From an uncultured Collinsella sp. (lineage in GTDB: Bacteria; Actinomycetota; Coriobacteriia; Coriobacteriales; Coriobacteriaceae): DNA of 55,616 bases. Positions 22,360 to 28,771 of the stretch are shown in pieces. The notes under the pieces are model-generated. The model made no database searches. It was not told the origin of the DNA and saw nothing but the letters and a program-made list of their open reading frames with translations. Both the position numbers and the translations under genes were made by a program. Position 1 is the stretch's first letter. Each line of letters begins with the position of its first letter. The stretch spans positions 1 to 55,616 of the forward strand of contig UQIL01000015.1 of assembly GCA_900541025.1 (NCBI GenBank), read 5' to 3'.

Positions 22360-24957
22360 ATGGCGGCGTATTTTGAGCAGGTGCTTGGCGGCACCTACGA
22401 CAACCACGTGCTTCCGTTCTTGTGGCTCAAGGGCGAGGCGCGCGAGACGATTACCGAGTATCTGGAGCAGATCGCCGGGGCGGACATCCACGAGGTTTGC
22501 CTGGAATCGCGCACGCATCCCGATTTCTGTCGCGACGGCTGGTGGTCTGACCTGCGCTTTATCATCGGCGAGTGCAAGCGCCTGGGGTTAAAGATCTGGC
22601 TGCTCGACGACGCCCACTTCCCCACAGGCTATGCCAACGGCGCGCTTGCGGGCGATGGCGTCGACCCCGCGCTCAAGAAAACCGTGCTCAAGCATCGCAC
22701 GATTACGGTTGTTGGTCCCCAACCGTCCACGACTATCAAGCTCGGTAATCTCATGGACCCCACCGAGCGCTTTGTGGGCGTGGCAGCTTTTGATGCCGCT
22801 GGTGCGCCGCTCGACCTTGCGCTCGCTGTTGAGCAAGGAGACGATGGAACGCCCGCCCGCTTGCGTTTTGACGCCCCCACCGGCGTCACTACGATCGTGC
22901 TGTACGCCACCAGCCAAAAGACCGGCTTTCGCGATGAGTACATCAACATGGTCGACGCCGCCTCGTGCCACGCGCTCATCGACGCCGTCTACGAGCCCAC
23001 GTTTGAGCATCTGAGCGATGAGTTCGGCAAAACGATCTTGGGCTTCTTTACCGACGAGCCCGGCTTTATGAACGAGAAGGGCACCGCGCCCGACGATGCT
23101 TCTACCAGCAGCTTTATCGGGCGAAGCGACTTGGCGCTGCCGTGGTCGGACGAGCTTGCCCTCCGCCTACACGATGCGCTTGGCGAGAATTGGCTTACCA
23201 AGTTGCACGGCCTTTGGACGCGCGAGGCAGACGGCGCCCAGGTTCGCCACGCCTATATGGACCTTGCTACGCAGCTCTACCGCAGCTGCTTTGACGAGCA
23301 GATTGGCGATTGGTGCCGCGCGCACGGCGTTATGCACATTGGCCACGTGATCGAGGACAAGAGTTGCCACACGCGCCTGGGCCAGGGCGCCGGACATTAC
23401 TTCCGCGCGGTCGCGGGGCAGGACATGGCTGGCGTGGATGTGGTCATCAACCAGCTTGCCCCCGGAATTGACCGCGGGCGCTACAGCTATTTCCACGGCG
23501 CATGGAACATGGAGTTCTTTACGTACGCGCTTGCCAAGCTGGGCTCTTCGGCCGCGCGCCTCGACCCCAAAAAGCAGGGGCGCTGCATGGCCGAGGTCTT
23601 TGGCGCCTTTGGCTGGCACGAGGGCCTGCGTGAGATGAAGTGGATCGCCGATCACATGCTCGTCCGCGGTGTTAATTGGTTTACGCCGCACGCGTTTAGC
23701 ATGGCGCCTTTCCCCGATTGGGACTGCCCGCCGCACTTTTACGCGCACGGCAACAACCCGCAGTGGCCGCACTTTGGCCAGCTCATGCGCTATATGAATC
23801 GCATGGCGACGCTCCTTTCGGGAGGCGCCGCCGCTCGCCCCGTCGCCATTCTGTACCATGCCGACGCCGAATGGGCCGGCAACGCCATGCCTATCGAGCG
23901 CGTGGCGGCAGAGCTCACGCGCGCGCAGATCGACTTTGATTTTGTGCCCGCCGAGGCTTTTGAGGACAAGAGCCGCTACAAGGTTTCGATTGCTGATGGA
24001 TTGCTTGGTGTTAACAGCTGCCGCTACCAGGCATTTGTTATGCCCAGTGCTACGTTTATTGGCGCGAAGACGGCAAAGGTAGCGAGACGCATGACGGATG
24101 CAGGCGTTATGGTGCTCGCCGTCGACAAGGTGCCCGGTGCATTCTACGATACCGATGGCGCGGTCGAGCTGGGAGGGCTCGTCGCAACGCCGCTCGCCGA
24201 TGTCGCCCGCGCGCTTGCAAGCGCGGGACTACAGACCGTTGTGTCTGACACACCGCAGCCCTGGCTACGCGCACTTCGCTACGAGCGGGCAGGCGAGACC
24301 TACGTTATGCTCGTCAACGAGCACCCCCGCGAGCGCATCGACTGCACGGTTGCACTTGCGACAGGTGAGCGCCTTTGCGGCACGCGGCTCGACCTGCTAA
24401 ACGGCACCGAGCCCGTTGCGTTTGACGGTGTGTTGGAGCTCGCACCCTTCGAGAGCTGCATCGTTGTTTTGGAAGCGGGCAGCGAGGATGCGCCCGGAGA
24501 CGGCGCAATCGACGCTGATACATCGCTCGGTCTGCGCATCGAAGGCCCATGGACCGTTGCCCTCTCCCCTGTCGGCAGCAATGGCGCCTTTGGTGAAGCA
24601 CAAGAGCTCAAACACCTGGGCGACCTTACGGCCGACCTGTTCACCGGCACCTGCGGCACCTACCGATATCATGCGTCGTTTGAGCTGGCCAACGATTGCG
24701 CTGACGCCACGATCGACCTGGGAGACGTTTACGAAACCGCGACGCTCACGCTCGATGGGCGCTCGCTCGGCACACGCATCTGCCCGCCCTACCGTTTTGC
24801 CGCCGGCGCACTTTCCGCCGGTGCGCATGAGCTCACGATCGACATCATCAACACGCTCGACCATGCGATCCCCGACATCTTCGCTCTCACCGAGCCCGTC
24901 GCCCCCAGCGGCATCCTCGGCCCCGTTACCCTTTGCGGGCAAAACCTGCCAAAATAA
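22360..24957 (+). CDS. Large glycoside hydrolase-like protein (GH106/GH2-related architecture)
   Basis: This 865-residue cytoplasmic protein, with no signal peptide, probably is a glycoside hydrolase. The N-terminal barrel has WWSDLRFIIGECKRLGLKIWLLDDAHFPTGYANG (shown in parts), a pattern known from uncharacterised relatives of rhamnosidase family GH106. A Rossmann-like middle domain follows (AVLYHADAEWAG-type strand near residue 500), and the C-terminus is a GH2-type sugar-binding jelly roll (about 720-860, YRYHASFELANDCADATIDLGDVYETATLTLDG). GGAGGAG lies about 6 bp before the ATG at 22360. The RpiR regulator 43 bp downstream is probably in the same operon, and an AraC regulator is divergent. 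The stop codon lies inside a CCTGTCCC repeat. The substrate is not known; catalytic residues were not assigned. Confidence 0.8.
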   Translation: MAAYFEQVLGGTYDNHVLPFLWLKGEARETITEYLEQIAGADIHEVCLESRTHPDFCRDGWWSDLRFIIGECKRLGLKIWLLDDAHFPTGYANGALAGDGVDPALKKTVLKHRTITVVGPQPSTTIKLGNLMDPTERFVGVAAFDAAGAPLDLALAVEQGDDGTPARLRFDAPTGVTTIVLYATSQKTGFRDEYINMVDAASCHALIDAVYEPTFEHLSDEFGKTILGFFTDEPGFMNEKGTAPDDASTSSFIGRSDLALPWSDELALRLHDALGENWLTKLHGLWTREADGAQVRHAYMDLATQLYRSCFDEQIGDWCRAHGVMHIGHVIEDKSCHTRLGQGAGHYFRAVAGQDMAGVDVVINQLAPGIDRGRYSYFHGAWNMEFFTYALAKLGSSAARLDPKKQGRCMAEVFGAFGWHEGLREMKWIADHMLVRGVNWFTPHAFSMAPFPDWDCPPHFYAHGNNPQWPHFGQLMRYMNRMATLLSGGAAARPVAILYHADAEWAGNAMPIERVAAELTRAQIDFDFVPAEAFEDKSRYKVSIADGLLGVNSCRYQAFVMPSATFIGAKTAKVARRMTDAGVMVLAVDKVPGAFYDTDGAVELGGLVATPLADVARALASAGLQTVVSDTPQPWLRALRYERAGETYVMLVNEHPRERIDCTVALATGERLCGTRLDLLNGTEPVAFDGVLELAPFESCIVVLEAGSEDAPGDGAIDADTSLGLRIEGPWTVALSPVGSNGAFGEAQELKHLGDLTADLFTGTCGTYRYHASFELANDCADATIDLGDVYETATLTLDGRSLGTRICPPYRFAAGALSAGAHELTIDIINTLDHAIPDIFALTEPVAPSGILGPVTLCGQNLPK

Positions 24958-24980
24958 ACCTGTCCCTTTTTGGCAGGTTT
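24943..24980. repeat. CCTGTCCC-type palindromic repeat overlapping a stop codon
   Basis: CCTGCCAAAA and TTTTGGCAGG form a perfect stem around TAAACCTGTCCC. The left arm codes for the last residues of the glycoside hydrolase and the TAA in the loop is its stop codon. The RpiR gene begins about 20 bp later. Confidence 0.75.
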
Positions 24981-24999
24981 GGCGAGTGTGGGAGTTCGC

Positions 25000-25854
25000 A
25001 TGGATATCAAACGCAAGATCACCGAGGCGCAGGGCCTCACCCCCACCGAGCAACAGCTCGGCATTGCAGCCCTTGCCATCGGCGAGGACATCCGCGGGCT
25101 TTCGATTAAGGAATTTGCCGCGCGCGCCAACGTTTCGGTCGCGAGCGTGCACCGTTTTTGCAAAAAGCTCGACCTCGAGGGTTTCAAGGACCTCAAGGTC
25201 GAGCTTATTCGCTTGGCAACCGAGGCGGGCAATCGGCGCAACGTGGACATCAACTTTCCCTTTGATGCTACGTCCAGCCCCGCGCAGGTTATGGAGCGCA
25301 TGGAGGGGCTCTACCAGACCACGCTGGCCGAAACGCAGGAGCTGCTCGACCCCACGCAGCTTGACCACGCCGCCAAGCTCATCGCGAACGCCCGACAGGT
25401 CGACATCTACACGGGCTCGCACAACCTCTATCCAGCGGGAATGTTCCGCGACCGCCTGCTCTCCGCCGGTAAAAGCGCGACGTGCCACGACGGTGTCGAG
25501 GCCCAGGTGCGAACGGCGCTCGCCTCGGGCCCCGACCATGCGGCAATCGTCATCTCCTACAGCGGCCTTGCCCCCAACCTCAAGGACATCTTGCCGATCC
25601 TCAGCAGTCGACATGTCCCGGTCATCGTCATCGGCACGCCTTATTGCGCGCGCATTCACCCTGGCTTTGCCGCCTACCTTACGGTGAGTGACCACGAGAG
25701 CATGACGCATCGCATCACGCAGTTCGCCAGCCATATCGCCGTGCAATACGTGCTCGATTCGCTCTACAGCAGCTACTTCGCCAAAGACTACGCCCACTGC
25801 GCCGAATTCCTAGAGCGATCGTTTCCCTACACCCGCCTCCCCGGGCTCAAGTAG
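25000..25854 (+). CDS. MurR/RpiR-family transcriptional regulator
   Basis: This 284-residue sugar-phosphate-responsive regulator has an N-terminal RpiR helix-turn-helix (SIKEFAARANVSVASVHRFCKKLDLEGFKDLK, about 40-72) and a C-terminal SIS domain (about 120-265, IYTGSHNLYPAG, HAAIVISYSGLAPNLKDILP, VIVIGTPYCA). SIS domains bind phosphosugars. The ATG at 25000 is preferred because GGGAG lies about 6 bp upstream; the frame extends further up, through the repeat. It is probably co-transcribed with the glycoside hydrolase and may control it or nearby sugar genes. Confidence 0.92.
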   Translation: MDIKRKITEAQGLTPTEQQLGIAALAIGEDIRGLSIKEFAARANVSVASVHRFCKKLDLEGFKDLKVELIRLATEAGNRRNVDINFPFDATSSPAQVMERMEGLYQTTLAETQELLDPTQLDHAAKLIANARQVDIYTGSHNLYPAGMFRDRLLSAGKSATCHDGVEAQVRTALASGPDHAAIVISYSGLAPNLKDILPILSSRHVPVIVIGTPYCARIHPGFAAYLTVSDHESMTHRITQFASHIAVQYVLDSLYSSYFAKDYAHCAEFLERSFPYTRLPGLK

Positions 25855-25887
25855 CGACGAGCGTGGATTTTTGGACACTCGAATAAC

Positions 25888-25951
25888 GAGCGTGGATAAT
25901 CTCCCACTTTGAGCCCGCACACACGCCAAAACCGGGAGATTATCCACGATC
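25888..25951. repeat. 64-bp palindromic repeat bracketing the Fic locus, copy 1
   Basis: GAGCGTGGATAATCTCCC pairs with an 18-bp mirrored arm (one mismatch) around a 28-bp centre. It lies 34 bp after the RpiR stop. Copy 2 at 27340-27403 matches at about 60 of 64 positions, in the same orientation. Confidence 0.85.
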
Positions 25952-26070
25952 GTGTTGAATGATCCGTTTTCCTCTGCGCCCGAGGGACCACTCGACCACC
26001 TTGCACCAAAGCAATAACGACTTCTCGTCATTAGATTATTCAAATCGACTCTAATAACTATTTTCGCCAT

Positions 26071-26114
26071 AAACTCGTTATTAGAATTGATATGATTGGC
26101 CTAATAACGAGTTT
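26071..26114 (+). promoter_or_regulatory. Promoter/operator of the Fic gene
   Basis: AAACTCGTTATTAG (26071-26084) and CTAATAACGAGTTT (26101-26114) form a perfect 14-bp inverted repeat around a 16-bp centre that contains a -10-like TATGAT (26091-26096). A repressor bound here would block the promoter. The winged-helix tail of the Fic protein is one candidate. Confidence 0.65.
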
Positions 26115-26140
26115 CCGGCACTAAAGATATGGAGGGCGCG

Positions 26141-27313
26141 ATGCAAATCGAGGAGAACGGCCAGGGAACGCTCCGCAATAATCTATCGGGGAAATTGGCT
26201 TACTATTCGTTTTTTCCAACGCCCTTGCAATCATTGAGGCAGCTAAACCTCACCGAGGAAACCTATCGCACGCTTTCCGCATGCTCACGAAAGCTTGGAG
26301 AGCTTGAAGGCATGCTCTACTTTGTTCCCAACGCCGATATGTATCTGACAATGTACGTGCGCAAAGAAGCACTCCTTTCTTCGCAAATTGAGGGAACCCA
26401 GTGCACGTTTGACGACCTACTTAGTCCATCGCAAACACAACTCCATCATAAAGATGTCGCAGACGTCGTGAATTACGTCCGTGCTGTCGACCGCGGCGTA
26501 GAACTGCTCAAAAAGATGCCCTTGTGCACGAGACTTCTTAGGCAAGTTCATGCGGTCCTGCTGGACGGAGTGCGCGGAACGGAGAAGAATCCAGGCGAGC
26601 TGCGCTCCTCACAAAACTGGATTGGCCCCTCAGGCTGCACCATTGCAACCGCATCGTTTGTCCCTCCAAACATTGAAGATTTGAGTAACACGCTCCAGGA
26701 CCTCGAACGCTTTATCAATGAGCCTCAAGTCGAAATGGATCCGATTGTGCGGGCGGCGCTCGTCCATTACCAATTTGAAACTGCCCATCCATTCCTAGAC
26801 GGAAACGGTCGCCTGGGCAGGCTTCTCATTACACTTATACTCATCAATGATGGCGTTCTTCATTCTTGCTTGTTCTATCCATCGTTCCAGTTCAAGAAAA
26901 ATCGAAGCGAGTACTACCGGCAACTCACATCCGTAAGGGAGAGAGGCACTTACGAGGAATGGATAGAGTTTTTCTGCAACAGTCTTCTCGAAAGTGCGAA
27001 GGACTCGGTAGGGTCTTTAAAAAACCTTGTTGACCTCCATAACCGTTCCACAGCAACCATTACCGAAAATCTCGGAAGGACTGCTGCAAACGGGCAAAGG
27101 CTGTTGGGCATTCTTGAAGAGCACCCCATCGTCGACACCGCATTCATCGCTGCCCAACTCGATATCGGCAGGAGTACCGCGAGCTCGCTCGTCAAATCAT
27201 TTGAAGAATTGGGTATCCTCCGTCCGCTCGACGAGTCAAGACAGAGATACCGGCAGTACGGGTATGAAGAGTATCTTTCGATTCTCAGGGAAGACGCCGA
27301 GCCGATTAGATAG
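26141..27313 (+). CDS. Fic-domain protein (adenylyltransferase) with C-terminal winged helix
   Basis: This 390-residue Fic enzyme transfers AMP, or another nucleotide group, to protein hydroxyls. The active motif HPFLDGNGRLGR (216-227) is complete. An N-terminal inhibitory motif SSQIEG (80-85) is present, marking a self-inhibited class II Fic. A Fic_N-type domain precedes the Fic core, and the C-terminus (about 320-385: DTAFIAAQLDIGRSTASSLVKSFEELGIL) is a winged helix that may bind DNA. I chose ATG 26141 with GGAGGG just upstream; an in-frame ATG at 26129 overlaps that sequence. The gene is visibly richer in A/T and in AAA, TTT and TCT codons than its neighbours. It is bracketed by 64-bp repeats, which suggests horizontal gain. 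No antitoxin gene is adjacent. Confidence 0.93.
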   Translation: MQIEENGQGTLRNNLSGKLAYYSFFPTPLQSLRQLNLTEETYRTLSACSRKLGELEGMLYFVPNADMYLTMYVRKEALLSSQIEGTQCTFDDLLSPSQTQLHHKDVADVVNYVRAVDRGVELLKKMPLCTRLLRQVHAVLLDGVRGTEKNPGELRSSQNWIGPSGCTIATASFVPPNIEDLSNTLQDLERFINEPQVEMDPIVRAALVHYQFETAHPFLDGNGRLGRLLITLILINDGVLHSCLFYPSFQFKKNRSEYYRQLTSVRERGTYEEWIEFFCNSLLESAKDSVGSLKNLVDLHNRSTATITENLGRTAANGQRLLGILEEHPIVDTAFIAAQLDIGRSTASSLVKSFEELGILRPLDESRQRYRQYGYEEYLSILREDAEPIR

Positions 27314-27339
27314 GCATCGCAACCCAGGCAAATTAAAGC

Positions 27340-27403
27340 GAGCGTGGATAATCTCCCACTTTGAGCCTGCACACAGGCCAAAAACGGGAGATTATCCACG
27401 CTC
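27340..27403. repeat. 64-bp palindromic repeat bracketing the Fic locus, copy 2
   Basis: Perfect 18-bp arms starting GAGCGTGGATAATCTCCC surround a 28-bp centre that itself holds GCCTG/CAGGC. It lies 27 bp after the Fic stop codon. Confidence 0.85.
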
Positions 27404-27410
27404 ATTCCTG

Positions 27411-27443
27411 AGTAGTCATTTAAGAACGTCCCCAATGACTACT
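27411..27443. repeat. Hairpin with TTAAGNRCGTCCCC loop, copy 2
   Basis: AGTAGTCATT and AATGACTACT form a perfect 10-bp stem around TAAGAACGTCCCC. A loop-only fragment, TAAGAACGTCCCCAAT, follows at 27445-27460. Confidence 0.82.
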
Positions 27444-27492
27444 CTAAGAACGTCCCCAATGCCCACCAATTCGGAGCAAAACAACGCCGCAA

Positions 27493-27651
27493 GTAGAGGA
27501 CGGACAGCGAGCGACGTCCAGAGCGAACAAGTTGGCATGAAAAAGGCGAGGCATTGACCTTCTGGTCATGCCTCGCCTTTTGAATGACAAATTGTCGCTC
27601 TGGGCGGCGCGCAGCGTCGACCGGTTACGGCGTTTGGTAAAACGCCGTAAC
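27493..27651. repeat. Long structured element with conserved pairing, copy 2
   Basis: It starts GTAGAGGACGGACAGCGA, as copy 1 does. The outer stem is about 16 bp (with one mismatch and one G-U-type pair), and the inner hairpin AAAAGGCGAGGCAT is perfectly paired around the identical loop TGACCTTCTGGTC. The closing hairpin GTTACGGCGTTT/AAACGCCGTAAC differs from copy 1 by one compensated base pair. It ends at the pyrE stop codon. Confidence 0.85.
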
Positions 27652-28334
27652 TACTCCTGAGCTCCGTACTGCTCGTAGTAGGCGTCGATGGCGGCCTTGA
27701 GCTCGTCGTCGATGACGACCTTGCCGTCGATCTCGTGGTTGTAGAGGGTCTCGACGACCTCGGCCATGGAGACGATGCTCGCGACGGGGAAACCGTACTT
27801 GGCCTCGATCTCCTTCTGCGCGGTGGTCACACCGCCCTTGCCGACCTCCATGCGGTTGAGGGACACGATCAGGCCCTTGATCTCGACATCGGCAGCAGCC
27901 TTGACCTTGGGATAGGTCTCGTCGATGGACTTGCCGCTGGTGGTAACGTCCTCGACCATGACCACACGGTCGCCGTCCTTGGGCTCATAACCCAGCAGGT
28001 TGCCCTTATCGGCACCGTGGTCCTTGGCCTCCTTGCGGTCGCAGCAGTACTTGACCTCCTTGCCGTACAGCTCGTGGTAGGCAATTGCGGTCACGACGGC
28101 CAGCGGAATACCCTTGTAGGCCGGTCCAAACAGCACATCAAAGTCGTCGCCAAAGTTATCGTGGATGGCCTGGGCGTAATACTCGCCCAGCTTCTTGAGC
28201 TGATAGCCCGTCACGTAAGCGCCGGCGTTCATAAAGAACGGGGACTGACGGCCGCTCTTGAGCGTAAAGCTGCCGAACTTAAGGACGTCGGACTCGACCA
28301 TAAACTTGATGAACTCTTGCTTGTAAGCCTCCAT
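27651..28334 (-). CDS. pyrE: Orotate phosphoribosyltransferase
   Basis: PyrE joins orotate and PRPP to give orotidine 5'-phosphate, the fifth step of pyrimidine synthesis. The 227-residue protein has the PRPP-binding motif VVMVEDVTTSGKSIDE, the orotate region FTLKSGRQSPFFMNAG and the flexible loop around KEAKDHGADKGNLLG. GAGAGGAG lies just before the ATG at 28334. It is not next to other pyr genes here. Its stop codon abuts the long structured element, whose first hairpin could end the transcript. Confidence 0.97.
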   Translation of the reverse strand: MEAYKQEFIKFMVESDVLKFGSFTLKSGRQSPFFMNAGAYVTGYQLKKLGEYYAQAIHDNFGDDFDVLFGPAYKGIPLAVVTAIAYHELYGKEVKYCCDRKEAKDHGADKGNLLGYEPKDGDRVVMVEDVTTSGKSIDETYPKVKAAADVEIKGLIVSLNRMEVGKGGVTTAQKEIEAKYGFPVASIVSMAEVVETLYNHEIDGKVVIDDELKAAIDAYYEQYGAQE

Positions 28335-28464
28335 GCGGGCTCCTCTCGTAATCGCGTACGTGCCTTCCAGTTTAGCGCAGGCGAAGCGTAGATGCGGGCG
28401 CGCTTTGGGGCCACGGCATTCTGTAAAGGCTTTGTCAGGGGGAATGGTTTTCCGAACAATAGGG

Positions 28465-28493
28465 TTGACATGTCAAACCCCCTCATCAAGAAT
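28465..28493 (+). promoter_or_regulatory. Candidate promoter of the leader peptide/mgtA transcript
   Basis: A consensus -35 TTGACA (28465-28470) is followed after 17 bp by AAGAAT. The -35 lies inside the perfect 12-bp palindrome TTGACATGTCAA, a possible regulator site. The transcript would have a leader of roughly 270 nt before mgtA. Confidence 0.5.
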
Positions 28494-28560
28494 ACGGACA
28501 GATTAAAAAGGGGTACGAGATACCCAAAGCGCACTGCGCTCAGCCTTTAGGAGGTGTGCC

Positions 28561-28632
28561 ATGGAAGGCAGTCCTAGTCGAAAAACCTGCATGTCGCCCT
28601 CGGCACGCCGCGAGGACTCCGCACATGCATAA
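28561..28632 (+). CDS. 23-codon leader peptide upstream of mgtA
   Basis: This short open frame starts at an ATG with a near-perfect AGGAGGT ribosome-binding sequence 5 bp upstream. It encodes a basic, Ser/Pro/Arg-rich peptide (MEGSPSRKTCMSPSARRE and a few more residues). It lies about 140 bp before the Mg2+ ATPase gene, within its presumed leader. Leader peptides with prolines or arginines control mgtA in enteric bacteria (MgtL) by ribosome stalling. A similar role here is an inference; the peptide has no recognisable similarity. Confidence 0.55.
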   Translation: MEGSPSRKTCMSPSARREDSAHA

Positions 28633-28771
28633 ACGCCACCGGCAGATCGCCAAAACCACCGCAAAGGCGCGCTGCACCCTTTGTGGGCTCAAGAGCTTGA
28701 CGTGAGCGACATCTAGGTTTTTTGAAGCAAATACGACACGTACGCTAACTCCCCTCAACAAGGAGGACCCT
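28633..28771 (+). other. Rest of the mgtA leader region
   Basis: This is about 140 bp between leader peptide and mgtA. AAAGG and CCTTT with inner GCGC pairing could form a stem at about 28660-28685. I did not recognise a known Mg2+ riboswitch (M-box). AGGAGG lies just before the mgtA ATG. Confidence 0.4.

Larger units (their letters stand above)
27314..27650. other. Repeat-rich region between the Fic gene and pyrE
   Basis: No gene is present. The 337-bp gap carries copy 2 of the 64-bp palindrome (27340-27403), a conserved-loop hairpin (27411-27443), a further loop fragment (27445-27460) and copy 2 of the long structured element (27493-27651). Confidence 0.8.

Noticed and set aside
28633..28771. 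M-box magnesium riboswitch before mgtA
   Set aside because: I could not match the conserved M-box core sequence. A peptide leader explains the region better.
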